Assembly: GCF_947497915.1 (NCBI RefSeq)
Contig: NZ_CANMIJ010000001.1
Coordinates: 1,485,611 to 1,549,610 of the forward strand
Length of the DNA: 64,000 nucleotides
Direction: 5' to 3'
DNA from: an uncultured Erythrobacter sp.
GTDB taxonomy: Bacteria > Pseudomonadota > Alphaproteobacteria > Sphingomonadales > Sphingomonadaceae
The notes below the pieces were generated by a model that worked only from the letters and a program-made list of their open reading frames with translations, had not been told where the DNA came from and searched no databases. Below, piece by piece: positions 46,877 through 56,617 of the stretch (position 1 is its first letter; every line of letters starts with the position of its first letter). The translations under genes and the position numbers were made by a program.

Positions 46877-47410
46877 TTACTTCTTCTTCCCTTCCTTGCG
46901 GAAGACATACTCGCCGCGATACTTGATACCCTTGCCCTTGTAAGGCTCAGGCTTACGGAATTCGCGAATTTCGGCAGCAAACTGGCCAACGGCCTGTTTG
47001 TCGATACCGGAAATCTCGACCGTAGTTTGATCGGGCGTTTTGACTTCGAGGCCTTCCGGCACAGTGAGATCGACATCGTGGCTGAAACCGAGTTCCAGCT
47101 TCAGAGTCTTGCCCTGAGCTTTCGCACGGTAACCAACGCCGGAAATCTCAAGCGTCTTTGAAAAGCCGTCGGTCACACCTTCAACCAGGTTCGAAACCAG
47201 CGTGCGTTGCATGCCCCAATAAGAACGTGCCTGCTTGCTGTCATTCGCCGGGTTAACTTGGATCTCATCCCCTTCGACTTTGTAGTCGATAAGGTCAGAG
47301 AGACCCAGTGTAAGAGTACCCTTTGGGCCCTTCACACTCAGTGTGCCGTTTTCGATGTTTGCAGTAACCCCAGCAGGGATTGCCACAGCCTTTTTACCAA
47401 TGCGGCTCAT
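46877..47410 (-). CDS. rplF: 50S ribosomal protein L6
   Basis: A 177-residue two-domain protein. [14 protein letters not shown] at the start, [20 protein letters not shown] in the middle and [23 protein letters not shown] at the end are typical. It overlaps the rpsH stop by 1 base. Confidence 0.98.
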   Translation of the reverse strand: MSRIGKKAVAIPAGVTANIENGTLSVKGPKGTLTLGLSDLIDYKVEGDEIQVNPANDSKQARSYWGMQRTLVSNLVEGVTDGFSKTLEISGVGYRAKAQGKTLKLELGFSHDVDLTVPEGLEVKTPDQTTVEISGIDKQAVGQFAAEIREFRKPEPYKGKGIKYRGEYVFRKEGKKK

Positions 47411-47805
47411 CAGAAGACCTCCGCAAGCACTTCGCCGCCGACATTGCTTTCGCGCGCTTCGTTGTCCGAGAGGACGCCGCGCGGTGTCGAGACGATGGTG
47501 ATGCCAAGGCCATTGCGAACAGTCGGAAGTTCCTTCGAACCCGAATAGACGCGGCGGCCCGGCTTGGAGACGCGGCTTACATGCTTAATAGCAGGCTCGC
47601 CCTCGAAATATTTCAGTTCAATCCGCAGCGCAGGGTGCTTGCCGCTCTCGTCTTCGCTGTAGCCACGGATGTAGCCTTCGCGAGTGAGAACTTCGAGCAC
47701 GTTAGCGCGCAGTTTGGAAGCCGGCGAAAGGACGGAGTCCTTCTTAGCCTGCTGTCCGTTACGGATACGGGTGAGCATATCACCCAGTGGATCGGTCATA
47801 GCCAT
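47410..47805 (-). CDS. rpsH: 30S ribosomal protein S8
   Basis: A 131-residue protein that nucleates the central domain of 16S r[17 protein letters not shown] at the N terminus and the C-terminal block [20 protein letters not shown] are diagnostic. In E. coli S8 is also the feedback repressor of the spc operon; no equivalent target was sought here beyond inspection. Confidence 0.98.
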   Translation of the reverse strand: MAMTDPLGDMLTRIRNGQQAKKDSVLSPASKLRANVLEVLTREGYIRGYSEDESGKHPALRIELKYFEGEPAIKHVSRVSKPGRRVYSGSKELPTVRNGLGITIVSTPRGVLSDNEARESNVGGEVLAEVF

Positions 47806-47816
47806 TTGTTAGATCC

Positions 47817-48122
47817 TCACCAGCTCGACTTGGTCAGACCAGGGATCATACCCCGGGTGCCGAGTTGACGCAGTTCGATACGGTTGATGCCGAACTTGCG
47901 GTAATAGCCGCGTGGGCGGCCGGTGGTGGCGCAGCGATTGCGCACGCGAGTTGGATTCGCATTACGCGGAATCTCAGCCATCTTGAGGCGAGCCATTAGA
48001 CGCTCGCCCTCATCAAGGCTCTCGTCATCTGCGATCGCCTTCAGCTTCTCGTACTTCGCTGCGTACTTCTTAACGAGCTTCTTGCGACGCTCGTTTTTGT
48101 TAATGGAACTCAGTTTCGCCAT
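47817..48122 (-). CDS. rpsN: 30S ribosomal protein S14, zinc-free type
   Basis: A 101-residue protein. [20 protein letters not shown] at the start and [23 protein letters not shown] at the C terminus identify S14. Only one cysteine is present, so this is the longer zinc-independent form. Confidence 0.98.
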   Translation of the reverse strand: MAKLSSINKNERRKKLVKKYAAKYEKLKAIADDESLDEGERLMARLKMAEIPRNANPTRVRNRCATTGRPRGYYRKFGINRIELRQLGTRGMIPGLTKSSW

Positions 48123-48165
48123 TGGACTTAAGCTCTCTTGCTTGTCGTTACGGTAGAGAAACAGC

Positions 48166-48747
48166 TCACGCTGCTTCTTTCTGTTCGTTGTCGGCATCAC
48201 CTTGGAAAGGGAAGCCAAAGAGACGGAGCAATTCGCGCGCCTCTTCATCGGTATTCGCAGTGGTGGTCACGATAATGTCCATGCCGCGAACTGTGTCGAT
48301 CTTGTCGTAGCTGATCTCAGGAAAGACGATCTGCTCTTTAAGGCCCATCGCGTAGTTGCCGCGGCCGTCGAACGATTTCGCGTTCAGACCACGAAAGTCA
48401 CGGATACGAGGCATTGCGATAGTCACCAGACGATCAACAAATTCGTACATACGCTCACGGCGAAGGGTAACCTTGCAACCGATTGGCATGCCTTCGCGCA
48501 GTTTAAACTGTGCGATCGACTTCTTCGCCTTTGTGATGACAGGCTTCTGACCAGCGATCAGAGCCATTTCTTCAGCAGCCGTAGCGACCTTCTTCTTGTC
48601 CTGACTGGCTTCGCCAACACCCATATTGAGTGTGATCTTGTCGATCTTCGGGACTTGAAGACGGTTGGTGTAACCGAACTTCTCAGTCATCGCCTTGACG
48701 ATTTCCTCGTCAAACTTGGCTCTCATACGTGGAGTGTAATCAACCAT
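48166..48747 (-). CDS. rplE: 50S ribosomal protein L5
   Basis: A 193-residue 5S rRNA-binding protein: [37 protein letters not shown] and [21 protein letters not shown] are diagnostic. Its start overlaps the end of rplX by 8 bases. The C terminus has a short tail beyond the usual 180 residues. Confidence 0.98.
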   Translation of the reverse strand: MVDYTPRMRAKFDEEIVKAMTEKFGYTNRLQVPKIDKITLNMGVGEASQDKKKVATAAEEMALIAGQKPVITKAKKSIAQFKLREGMPIGCKVTLRRERMYEFVDRLVTIAMPRIRDFRGLNAKSFDGRGNYAMGLKEQIVFPEISYDKIDTVRGMDIIVTTTANTDEEARELLRLFGFPFQGDADNEQKEAA

Positions 48748-49060
48748 CGATAGTCTCCCCGCTCTTTACAGCGACGCGAACCTTCTTGCCGTCCTTCTCT
48801 TCGAAACGGACGCGAGTTGGCTTGCCATCTTTGGGATCGGCCACAGCAACTTTTGAAAGGTTCATCGGAGCCGGGAACCGGTCGATGCCACCTTGCGGGT
48901 TTTGCTGGGTCGGCTTGCGGTGACGAGCCATGACGTTCACGCCTTCGACAATGACCTTGCCATCTTTTGGCATGACCTGTTGGACAGTGCCGGTACGGCC
49001 CTTATCCTTGCCCGAAAGCACGACGACATTGTCGCCTTTTTTGATCTTTGCAGCACCCAT
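48740..49060 (-). CDS. rplX: 50S ribosomal protein L24
   Basis: A 106-residue assembly-initiating protein with the KOW motif ([20 protein letters not shown]) at the N terminus, then [20 protein letters not shown] and [15 protein letters not shown]. It starts one base after the rplN stop. Confidence 0.98.
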   Translation of the reverse strand: MGAAKIKKGDNVVVLSGKDKGRTGTVQQVMPKDGKVIVEGVNVMARHRKPTQQNPQGGIDRFPAPMNLSKVAVADPKDGKPTRVRFEEKDGKKVRVAVKSGETIDG

Positions 49061-49061
49061 T

Positions 49062-49430
49062 TTAGAGCACCTCCGGAGCGAGCGAGATAATTTTCATGAA
49101 ACCACGTCCACGAAGTTCGCGAACCACTGGGCCAAAGATACGAGTGCCGATTGGCTCTTCGCTCTTGTTCACCAGAACAGCTGCGTTGCTGTCAAAGCGG
49201 ATCACGCTGCCGTCGGAACGGCGCACTTCTTTACGTGTACGTACGATCACAGCGCGATGAACATCGCCCTTTTTGACCTTTGCACGTGGCTGGGCCTCCT
49301 TAACGGAAACCACGATCACGTCGCCAACGGAGGCAAACCGGCGCTTCGACCCGCCCAGCACTTTAATGCACTGGACGCGCTTTGCGCCGCTATTGTCCGC
49401 GACGTCGAGATTGGATTGCATCTGGATCAT
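49062..49430 (-). CDS. rplN: 50S ribosomal protein L14
   Basis: A 122-residue, highly conserved protein: [39 protein letters not shown] and [24 protein letters not shown]. Confidence 0.98.
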   Translation of the reverse strand: MIQMQSNLDVADNSGAKRVQCIKVLGGSKRRFASVGDVIVVSVKEAQPRAKVKKGDVHRAVIVRTRKEVRRSDGSVIRFDSNAAVLVNKSEEPIGTRIFGPVVRELRGRGFMKIISLAPEVL

Positions 49431-49500
49431 TGATCCGTTTCCTTCTCTTGGCTTGCCCAGACACCCGATACCAACCGGGGCAAGGCAGTTCCTACGTCAA

Positions 49501-49791
49501 TTAGTTACCTGCTGCCTCGACATCGAGATCAGCTTCGATCGCTTGCGTGCCGCCCGACACAACCCGGTCTTTTACAGCCCAGGTCTTCGTCTTGGAGATC
49601 GGTTTGGTCTCTTCGATCCGGACAACATCACCAACGGTGAATGCGTTTGCTTCATCGTGAGCATGATACTTCTTCGAACGACGGATAATCTTCCCGTAAA
49701 GCGGGTGCTTAACCTTGCGTTCGACCAGTACAGTCACGGTCTTATCGGTTTTGTCGGAGGTGACAGTCCCGGTCAGAATACGTTTCGGCAT
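49501..49791 (-). CDS. rpsQ: 30S ribosomal protein S17
   Basis: A 96-residue protein. [21 protein letters not shown] opens the OB fold and [19 protein letters not shown] is diagnostic. The C terminus extends about 10-15 acidic residues beyond the usual end. A 70-base gap separates it from rplN. Confidence 0.97.
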   Translation of the reverse strand: MPKRILTGTVTSDKTDKTVTVLVERKVKHPLYGKIIRRSKKYHAHDEANAFTVGDVVRIEETKPISKTKTWAVKDRVVSGGTQAIEADLDVEAAGN

Positions 49792-49801
49792 TGTCTACTC
49801 C

Positions 49802-50017
49802 TTACGCTTTTTCAGCAGCGGCTTTCGCCGCGCGCTGATTTTGAAGCGTTTTGATCTGCGCGATGTTGCGACGCACTTCGCGGATGCGCGAAGGCTTTTC
49901 CAGCTGGTTGGTCGCAGACTGGAAGCGCAGGTTGAACTGCTCGCGTTTCAGATCGGTCAGCTCAGTGGTGAGCTGGTCGTCGGTCTTCGTGCGAAGATCT
50001 TCGATGTCGGCCATCAT
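49802..50017 (-). CDS. rpmC: 50S ribosomal protein L29
   Basis: A 71-residue helical hairpin protein: [39 protein letters not shown] and [14 protein letters not shown]. Two adjacent ATG codons (50017 and 50014) are possible starts; both lie within the overlap with the rplP stop. Confidence 0.97.
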   Translation of the reverse strand: MMADIEDLRTKTDDQLTTELTDLKREQFNLRFQSATNQLEKPSRIREVRRNIAQIKTLQNQRAAKAAAEKA

Positions 50018-50448
50018 TCGCCTCCCAGGTGTGAGGTATCACCCAAACGGGCAACAACCTTTGTTTTGATCGGCAGCTTCATAGCTGCACGTTCGAATGC
50101 GAGCGCGGCGACTGGACCCGAAACACCGTCGAGTTCGAACAGGATACGGCCCGGCTTAACGCGAGCTGCCCAGTATTCGACGGAGCCTTTGCCCTTACCC
50201 TGACGAACTTCGGCAGGCTTCTTGGACACTGGAACGTCTGGGAAGACGCGGATCCAGAGGCGGCCCTGACGCTTCATAGCGCGGGTGATAGCCCGACGAG
50301 CAGCTTCGATCTGACGTGCTGTCAGACGATCCGGCTCGAGAGCTTTCAGACCATAAGAGCCAAAGTTCAGCGAAGTGCCGCCCTTTGCGTCGCCCTTGAT
50401 CCGACCCTTAAAGGCCTTGCGGAATTTTGTTTTCTTCGGTTGCAGCAT
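50014..50448 (-). CDS. rplP: 50S ribosomal protein L16
   Basis: A 144-residue protein near the peptidyl transferase centre and A-site t[22 protein letters not shown] at the start, [20 protein letters not shown] and the RMGKGKG-like loop ([12 protein letters not shown]) are diagnostic. It overlaps rpmC by 4 bases. Confidence 0.98.
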   Translation of the reverse strand: MLQPKKTKFRKAFKGRIKGDAKGGTSLNFGSYGLKALEPDRLTARQIEAARRAITRAMKRQGRLWIRVFPDVPVSKKPAEVRQGKGKGSVEYWAARVKPGRILFELDGVSGPVAALAFERAAMKLPIKTKVVARLGDTSHLGGE

Positions 50449-50469
50449 GGCTTTTTCCTAATCCTGCAA

Positions 50470-51165
50470 TCAGCGAGCCGGACGAACGCCGGAGGTCTGC
50501 GATTCCATCATCAAACGATCTTGAGCGGTTGGATCATGAGCGAGAATTTCGCCTTTGAAGACCCAGACCTTGATCCCGATGATGCCATACGCAGTCAGCG
50601 CTTCGGTTTCGGCATAGTCGATGTTTGCGCGCAGTGTGTGAAGCGGCACGCGGCCCTCACGATACTGCTCAACACGTGCGATTTCAGCGCCGCCGAGACG
50701 ACCGCCGCAGACAATCTTGATGCCTTCAGCGCCGAGACGCATGGCAGATTGCATGGCGCGTTTCATCGCACGGCGGAACGCAATGCGGCGAATGAGCTGA
50801 TCAGCGATACCCTGAGCGACGAGCTTAGCGTCGATTTCCGGCTTGCGGATCTCAACGATGTTTAGCTTCACTTCGCTGTCAGTCATCGTGGCAAGTTTCG
50901 AACGCAGCTTTTCAATGTCTGCGCCTTTCTTACCAATGATAACACCGGGACGAGCCGCGTAGATCGAAATGCGGCACAGTTTGGCCGGACGTTCAATCAC
51001 AACCTTGGAAATCGCAGCCTGTGGCACGGTTTCAAGGATGTATTTACGGATCTTGATATCTTCCGCGAGGAGACCGGCATAGTCACGCCCTTCGGCGTAC
51101 CAGCGGCTATCCCAGGTACGGTTGATCTGCAGACGCAGACCGATCGGATTACTTTTCTGACCCAT
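50470..51165 (-). CDS. rpsC: 30S ribosomal protein S3
   Basis: A 231-residue protein at the mRNA entry site. [20 protein letters not shown], a KH domain with [18 protein letters not shown], and a C-terminal domain with [21 protein letters not shown]. It starts 1 base after the end of rplV. Confidence 0.98.
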   Translation of the reverse strand: MGQKSNPIGLRLQINRTWDSRWYAEGRDYAGLLAEDIKIRKYILETVPQAAISKVVIERPAKLCRISIYAARPGVIIGKKGADIEKLRSKLATMTDSEVKLNIVEIRKPEIDAKLVAQGIADQLIRRIAFRRAMKRAMQSAMRLGAEGIKIVCGGRLGGAEIARVEQYREGRVPLHTLRANIDYAETEALTAYGIIGIKVWVFKGEILAHDPTAQDRLMMESQTSGVRPAR

Positions 51166-51166
51166 C

Positions 51167-51550
51167 TTACGCTTCCTCTTCTTCCTGTTCGCGAACTACA
51201 ATGCGCAGCTTGCTGAACGGCTTCAGAATACGGGTCGACTTACCGCGACCGCGTGTGTGGAACCGCTTCATGGTGATCGACTTGCCAACCGAAGCTTCCG
51301 CAACGACGAGAGCGTCGACATCCAGATTGTGATTGTTCTCGGCGTTGGCGATTGCCGATGCAAGGACTTTCGTCGCATCCTTGGCCATCGACTTTTTCGA
51401 GAACGAGAGGATGTTCAGAGCCTCTTCGGCTTTCTTGCCGCGGATAAGCTGAGCAACGAGGTTCAGTTTCTGCGCGGAACCACGAATGGTGGTGCCTACA
51501 GCCAGAGCCTCATTGTCCGCTACGCGGCGTGGTGATTTTGCCTTGCCCAT
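51167..51550 (-). CDS. rplV: 50S ribosomal protein L22
   Basis: A 127-residue tunnel protein: [40 protein letters not shown], and the C-terminal beta-hairpin with [20 protein letters not shown]. The start overlaps the rpsS stop by 1 base. Confidence 0.98.
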   Translation of the reverse strand: MGKAKSPRRVADNEALAVGTTIRGSAQKLNLVAQLIRGKKAEEALNILSFSKKSMAKDATKVLASAIANAENNHNLDVDALVVAEASVGKSITMKRFHTRGRGKSTRILKPFSKLRIVVREQEEEEA

Positions 51551-51825
51551 TAGCGCTTGCCCTTCTTATCGGCAGCGTGACCGGGGAAGCTGCGCGTTGG
51601 CGCAAATTCACCGAGCTTGTGGCCGACCATCTCTTCAGAAACAGAGACGGGGATGAATTTATTGCCGTTGTAAACGTTGAAGGTGAGTCCAACGAATTGC
51701 GGCAATACTGTCGAACGGCGCGACCAGGTTTTGATTGGCTTTGAATTGCCAGCTTCCTGCGCGTCCTCTGCCTTCTTCAGCAGACTCAGTTCGACAAACG
51801 GACCTTTCCAGACGGAACGTGCCAT
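51550..51825 (-). CDS. rpsS: 30S ribosomal protein S19
   Basis: A 91-residue head protein: [39 protein letters not shown] and [20 protein letters not shown] are all canonical. Confidence 0.98.
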   Translation of the reverse strand: MARSVWKGPFVELSLLKKAEDAQEAGNSKPIKTWSRRSTVLPQFVGLTFNVYNGNKFIPVSVSEEMVGHKLGEFAPTRSFPGHAADKKGKR

Positions 51826-51831
51826 GTCGGG

Positions 51832-52668
51832 TTACCTCTTCTTCTTCGCGTGGCGCGAACGGATAATCATCTTATCCGTCTGCTTGTTTTTACGAGTGCG
51901 GGCACCCTTGGTCGGCTTGCCCCACGGAGTAACTGGATGACGGCCACCGCTTGTGCGACCTTCACCACCACCGTGCGGGTGATCGACCGGGTTCTTGGCA
52001 ACGCCGCGTGTCAGTGGCCGGCGGCCCTTCCAACGCGTGCGACCTGCTTTACCGAAATTCTGGTTCTGGTTGTCGGGGTTTGAAACCGCGCCAACCGTAC
52101 CCATGCAATCGGAGCGCAGATAACGCTGCTCACCCGAGTTCAAACGCACAATGACCATGCCGCGGTCACGACCGACGAGCTGGACATAGGCGCCAGCCGA
52201 ACGAGCGATTTGACCGCCCTTGCCCGGCTTCATTTCGACGTTGTGACAGATTGTGCCAACCGGCATCTGTCCCAAAAGCATGGCGTTGCCAGGCTTCGTG
52301 TCGACTTTTTCACCGGCAACAACACTGTCACCAACAGCAAGACGCTGTGGGCAGATGATGTAAGCCAGTTCGCCGTCTTCGTACTTTAGAAGCGCGATGA
52401 AGGCTGTACGGTTCGGGTCATACTCGATCCGCTCGACGGTCGCAGGAACATCCCACTTCCGACGTTTGAAGTCGATGAAACGGTACTTTTGCTTGTGACC
52501 GCCTGCGATGCCACGCGAGGTGACATGACCTTTGTTGTTCCGACCACCGGTCTTGCGCTTGCCTTCTGTGAGCGATTTTACCGGGCCACCTTTGTGGAGG
52601 CCGGTTTTGTCGATCAGGATCAGGCCACGGCGAGCGGGGCTTGTCGGTTTATAACTCTTGAGTGCCAT
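51832..52668 (-). CDS. rplB: 50S ribosomal protein L2
   Basis: A 278-residue protein needed for subunit joining and peptidyl transfer. [39 protein letters not shown], and [20 protein letters not shown] with the catalytically important His are diagnostic. Confidence 0.98.
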   Translation of the reverse strand: MALKSYKPTSPARRGLILIDKTGLHKGGPVKSLTEGKRKTGGRNNKGHVTSRGIAGGHKQKYRFIDFKRRKWDVPATVERIEYDPNRTAFIALLKYEDGELAYIICPQRLAVGDSVVAGEKVDTKPGNAMLLGQMPVGTICHNVEMKPGKGGQIARSAGAYVQLVGRDRGMVIVRLNSGEQRYLRSDCMGTVGAVSNPDNQNQNFGKAGRTRWKGRRPLTRGVAKNPVDHPHGGGEGRTSGGRHPVTPWGKPTKGARTRKNKQTDKMIIRSRHAKKKR

Positions 52669-52682
52669 TGTTCTATACGCCC

Positions 52683-52991
52683 TCAGATACCGCTGGTGAA
52701 GTCGATCATCTCGCCATCAGCGAGGCGTACGACTGCCTTTTTGAAATCCGAACGCTTGTAGGGCTTGCCCTTCCAGCGTTTCGTTTTTCCCTTGGTGAGA
52801 ATGGTGTTCACCGATGCGACCTTCTTTTCGTAGATCGCTTCAACCGCTTCTTTGATCTGCGGCTTGGTGGCATCATTCGCTACCTTGAAAACAACCGCAT
52901 TATTCTCCGAAGCCATTGTCGACTTTTCGGTGATGTGCGGAGCGAGAATCACGTCGTAGTGACGCGCATCGATGTCTTGCTTTTTAGCCAT
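52683..52991 (-). CDS. rplW: 50S ribosomal protein L23
   Basis: A 102-residue protein at the tunnel exit, docking site for SRP and trigger factor. [20 protein letters not shown] and [20 protein letters not shown] are typical. The start MAKKQD overlaps the rplD stop by 8 bases; the longer upstream frame is not L23-like. Confidence 0.98.
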   Translation of the reverse strand: MAKKQDIDARHYDVILAPHITEKSTMASENNAVVFKVANDATKPQIKEAVEAIYEKKVASVNTILTKGKTKRWKGKPYKRSDFKKAVVRLADGEMIDFTSGI

Positions 52992-53607
52992 TGAAGCGCG
53001 CCTCCAGCTTAGCCACGGCATCCTTGGTCAGGATGAGCGTGTCGTGATTGAGAATGTCATAAACGTTGGCACCAGCTGCCGGGATCACATTGATGCCCGG
53101 AAGGTTGCCAGCGGCCTTTTTGAAACCGTCATCCACGTTCTCGCCGTCGATCACGAGGACTTTGCCGGCAAAACCGTGCTTGTCGAAGTGACCTTTGAGC
53201 GCCTGCGTCTTGGCTTCTTTCAATGCAAGGCTGTCAACGACAACGAGGCCGTCTTTAGCTTTGGTCGAAAGCGCCATTTTCAGGCCGAGTGCGCGGATTT
53301 TCTTGTTCAGCGACTGGTTGAAGTCACGCTTGCGTGCACCGTGCGCTTTACCACCACCGATAAAGATAGGAGCGCCGCGGTCGCCGTGACGTGCGCCACC
53401 CGAACCTTTTTGCGCGCCGAATTTCTTACCAGTGCGAGCAACATCCGAACGCTCACGCGTCGGACGCGCAGTCGCGCGGCGGTTTTCAAGCTGCCAAGTG
53501 ACAACGCGGTGCAGGATGTCTGCGCGCGGCTCTACGCCGAACACGGCATCGTTCAGCTCGATGTCGCCCGACGCTTTACCGTCGATCTTTTGGACCTTCA
53601 CCTTCAT
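52984..53607 (-). CDS. rplD: 50S ribosomal protein L4
   Basis: A 207-residue protein. [20 protein letters not shown], the tunnel loop [20 protein letters not shown] and a C-terminal [15 protein letters not shown] are diagnostic. In E. coli L4 is the repressor of the S10 operon; the structured gap between rpsJ and rplC is a possible target here, which is inference. Confidence 0.98.
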   Translation of the reverse strand: MKVKVQKIDGKASGDIELNDAVFGVEPRADILHRVVTWQLENRRATARPTRERSDVARTGKKFGAQKGSGGARHGDRGAPIFIGGGKAHGARKRDFNQSLNKKIRALGLKMALSTKAKDGLVVVDSLALKEAKTQALKGHFDKHGFAGKVLVIDGENVDDGFKKAAGNLPGINVIPAAGANVYDILNHDTLILTKDAVAKLEARFNG

Positions 53608-53610
53608 GGA

Positions 53611-54429
53611 TCAGCCCTCCTTGTTTTCGTCGCTGGCGGAAGCATCAACTTCCGGCGCAGGAGTTTCAGCGGCAGGAGTGTCTGCAACTGCTTCAACAGC
53701 GGTCTCTTCAACCGGGGTTTCAGCGGCAGGCTCATCAGCCAGCGGAGCAGCTGTATCGACAATAGCTGCCGGGAACGGCAGATCATCGGCAGCAGCAATT
53801 TTGACTGCATCACGAACCATCAGCCAGCCATTCTTCGAACCAGGGACAGAACCCTTTACGAAGATGAGACCGCGGGTCGCATCAGTGCGAACAACTTCGA
53901 GGTTCATTTGGGTACGTTGGCGATCACCCATGTGACCGGCCATTTTCTTACCCTTGAACACGCGGCCCGGATCCTGACGGTTACCCGTCGAACCGTGCGA
54001 ACGGTGAGAGATCGAAACACCGTGTGTCGCGCGAAGACCACCAAAGCCCCAACGCTTCATGGCGCCGGCAAAGCCTTTACCCTGCGTGTGGCCAGTGATG
54101 TCGACCTTTTGGCCGGCAACGAAGTGATCAGCGCTGATAAGCGCGCCAACAGGTGGCAGACCTTCTTCGTTTTCAACACGGAATTCCGCGACGCGCATTT
54201 TCAGCCCAACACCGGCCTTGCCGAAATGTTCACGCTGCGGCTTCGCCACGTTCTTAGATTTTGCTTCGCCTGCACCCAGCTGAACAGCGAAGTAGCCATC
54301 CGTATCTGCGGTGCGGTGCGAGACAACCTGACAATCTTCCAGTGCAAGAACGGTAACCGGCACGTGCCGCCCGTCCTCTTGGAAGAGGCGAGTCATCCCG
54401 ACCTTCTTTGCGATCACGCCTGTGCGCAT
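53611..54429 (-). CDS. rplC: 50S ribosomal protein L3 with acidic C-terminal extension
   Basis: The product has 272 residues, against about 210 in E. coli. The conserved part ([20 protein letters not shown], then [20 protein letters not shown] and [20 protein letters not shown]) ends near residue 213. About 60 residues of Pro/Ala/Glu/Thr-rich acidic low complexity follow. The frame is clean to the stop and rplD starts 3 bases later, so the tail is genuinely encoded. The start was set at MRTGVIAKK. Confidence 0.97.
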   Translation of the reverse strand: MRTGVIAKKVGMTRLFQEDGRHVPVTVLALEDCQVVSHRTADTDGYFAVQLGAGEAKSKNVAKPQREHFGKAGVGLKMRVAEFRVENEEGLPPVGALISADHFVAGQKVDITGHTQGKGFAGAMKRWGFGGLRATHGVSISHRSHGSTGNRQDPGRVFKGKKMAGHMGDRQRTQMNLEVVRTDATRGLIFVKGSVPGSKNGWLMVRDAVKIAAADDLPFPAAIVDTAAPLADEPAAETPVEETAVEAVADTPAAETPAPEVDASASDENKEG

Positions 54430-54514
54430 CGTCGTGTACTCCTTACAGAGGCACTCAAAGGACCATCCCAAGAGTGCGTGCGGATCTTTCAATCCATTCG
54501 GCCCAAATTTTTAT

Positions 54515-54587
54515 GCTGCGCCCCGTCCGGGCTGATGCCACCCCGCCCCAGTTGGTGCGGTTTAGCGAGACGGGAGACGCAGCCCGG
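54515..54587 (-). promoter_or_regulatory. structured leader between rpsJ and rplC with alternative pairings
   Basis: In the 297-base gap, GCTGCG (54515-54520) pairs with CGCAGC (54578-54583), and next to it CCCGTC (54522-54527) with GACGGG (54569-54574). An alternative stem, CCGGGCT (54527-54533) with AGCCCGG (54581-54587), is perfect and uses bases of the first, so both cannot form at once. On the minus strand this precedes rplC by about 85 bases. The layout suggests a regulated leader for the S10-type genes. Confidence 0.5.
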
Positions 54588-54726
54588 ATAAAGTCAAAGA
54601 CCCATCCGGCGGTATCTCTATGTCTTGCCGATCATTGCCATCGCAGGCCCTGATCAACGGAGCCAGTAGAAGCTCCAAACTCTCGGATCATTTATAAAGG
54701 TCAGTTCCGATTGACCTGGTCGATAA

Positions 54727-55038
54727 TTAAGCGAGCTTAATTTCAACGTTTACGCCAGCGGCCAGATCGAGCTTCATAAGCGCGTCGACTGTCTGAGCGT
54801 TCGGCTGCACGATATCGAGCAGACGTTTGTATGTGCGCACCTCGAACTGCTCGCGCGACTTTTTGTCGATGTGCGGGCCGCGGTTCACGGTGAACTTCTC
54901 GATACGCGTCGGCATAGGAATGGGGCCACGAATAAGAGCACCCGTACGACGCGCTGTTTCTGCAATCTCGCCAGTTGCCTGATCGAGAACACGGTGGTCG
55001 AACGCCTTAAGGCGAATACGGATATTCTGTGCTTCCAT
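54727..55038 (-). CDS. rpsJ: 30S ribosomal protein S10
   Basis: A 103-residue protein (also NusE in antitermination): [40 protein letters not shown] and [15 protein letters not shown]. It stands downstream of tuf and is set apart from rplC by a long gap, so it may be expressed with the str genes rather than with the S10 genes. A hairpin AGGTCA/TGACCT lies just after its stop. Confidence 0.98.
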   Translation of the reverse strand: MEAQNIRIRLKAFDHRVLDQATGEIAETARRTGALIRGPIPMPTRIEKFTVNRGPHIDKKSREQFEVRTYKRLLDIVQPNAQTVDALMKLDLAAGVNVEIKLA

Positions 55039-55350
55039 TACCTATTACCGATGCGAAAGAGCCAAGGAGCCTTTTACAACTCCCAAAAATAAAAGGCCCA
55101 CCCTGTTTCCCCGGTTTCCCGGACGGGAGGCCCCATGAATTTCGTTGCAACGGAAACGAATCCCCGTTGGCTTGCTCGCGCCTATACGTAAGCGTCGGGA
55201 TTCTGGCAACCCCAAAGCCGACGAAATCTGCTCGAACCGTGCTCACCCCCTTCCCCGCAGAAACGCAAAATGGAGCTTACATAAATTGGGGCCCGGCTCT
55301 CATGAGAGAACCGGGCCCCGAATTTCGTCTCATCCCGAAGGATGAAAGGC
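55039..55350 (-). other. gene-free gap between tuf and rpsJ
   Basis: No protein gene is supported. The main content is a strong hairpin near the tuf end (55288-55319). The rest, about 250 bases, presumably holds the rpsJ leader and perhaps a promoter; I see no clear promoter sequence. Confidence 0.6.
55288..55319 (-). terminator. strong hairpin after tuf
   Basis: GGGGCCCGG (55288-55296) pairs with CCGGGCCCC (55311-55319), continued inward by CTCTC/GAGAG. It lies 32 bases after the tuf stop. The following minus-strand bases AATTTATG are a poor T run, so it may be a partial terminator or an mRNA-stabilising 3' structure. Confidence 0.6.
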
Positions 55351-56526
55351 TTAGGCAGTGATGTTTGCAACCACGCCCGAACCAACCGTACGGCCACCTT
55401 CGCGGATAGCGAAACGCAGACCTTCGTCCATAGCGATCGGTGCGATCAGCTTGACTTTGATGGTTACGTTGTCGCCAGGCATGACCATTTCAGTGCCTTC
55501 AGGAAGGATCACTTCGCCGGTCACGTCAGTTGTACGGAAGTAGAACTGTGGACGGTAGTTGGCGAAGAATGGCGTGTGACGGCCGCCTTCGTCTTTCGAC
55601 AGAACGTAGACTTCTGCGCTGAACTCAGTGTGCGGATTAACCGAACCTGGTTTCGCGAGAACCTGACCGCGCTCGACGTCTTCACGTCCAACACCGCGAA
55701 CAAGCGCGCCTACGTTGTCGCCAGCTTCACCGCGATCAAGCAGTTTGCGGAACATTTCAACGCCGGTCACTGTCGTTTTGCCAGTTTCCTTGATGCCAAC
55801 GATTTCGACTTCGTCGCCAACGTTCACAACACCGGTTTCGATACGGCCGGTAACAACTGTACCGCGGCCCGAAATCGAGAACACGTCTTCGATTGGCATC
55901 AGGAAGTCCTGATCCACTGGACGCTCTGGCTGTGGGATGTAGCTGTCGACAGCGTCCATCAGAGCCTTGATCGATGTTTCACCGATTTCAGGATCACGGC
56001 CTTCGAGTGCAGCAAGAGCCGAACCCTTAACGATTGGAATTTCGTCGCCGTCAAAACCGTACTCGCTGAGGAGTTCGCGGACTTCCATTTCAACGAGTTC
56101 GAGGATTTCCTCGTCGTCGACCTGGTCAACCTTGTTCATGTAAACAACGAGCTGTGGAACGCCGACCTGACGAGCAAGCAGGATGTGCTCGCGAGTCTGT
56201 GGCATTGGTCCGTCAGCTGCGTTCACAACCAAGATAGCGCCGTCCATTTGGGCAGCACCAGTGATCATGTTTTTCACGTAGTCGGCGTGGCCTGGGCAAT
56301 CGACGTGCGCGTAGTGACGTGCGTCGGTTTCGTATTCCACGTGAGCAGTCGAGATGGTGATACCACGCTCGCGCTCTTCTGGAGCTTTATCGATGTTGCC
56401 GAAATCAACCGCAGAGCCCTGCACTTTGGTGATCGCCGCAGTCAACGTCGTCTTACCATGGTCAACGTGACCAATGGTGCCGATGTTGCAGTGCGGCTTG
56501 TTCCGCTCAAATTTTTCCTTCGCCAT
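55351..56526 (-). CDS. tuf: elongation factor Tu
   Basis: A 391-residue GTPase that brings aminoacyl-tRNA to the ribosome. [10 protein letters not shown] (P-loop), DCPGHADYV (switch II) and NKVDQVDD (guanine specificity) are all intact, and the three domains are full length. The start [14 protein letters not shown] was chosen over an ATG two codons upstream. It is the only tuf in this window. Confidence 0.98.
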   Translation of the reverse strand: MAKEKFERNKPHCNIGTIGHVDHGKTTLTAAITKVQGSAVDFGNIDKAPEERERGITISTAHVEYETDARHYAHVDCPGHADYVKNMITGAAQMDGAILVVNAADGPMPQTREHILLARQVGVPQLVVYMNKVDQVDDEEILELVEMEVRELLSEYGFDGDEIPIVKGSALAALEGRDPEIGETSIKALMDAVDSYIPQPERPVDQDFLMPIEDVFSISGRGTVVTGRIETGVVNVGDEVEIVGIKETGKTTVTGVEMFRKLLDRGEAGDNVGALVRGVGREDVERGQVLAKPGSVNPHTEFSAEVYVLSKDEGGRHTPFFANYRPQFYFRTTDVTGEVILPEGTEMVMPGDNVTIKVKLIAPIAMDEGLRFAIREGGRTVGSGVVANITA

Positions 56527-56617
56527 TTTCAAATAACCTCGTTTTGAAATTGATATTTATGCGGGAGAAAGGCGGCGCCCGCTGAATCAGGCGCCGCCCC
56601 TAAACTGACTCGCCTGG

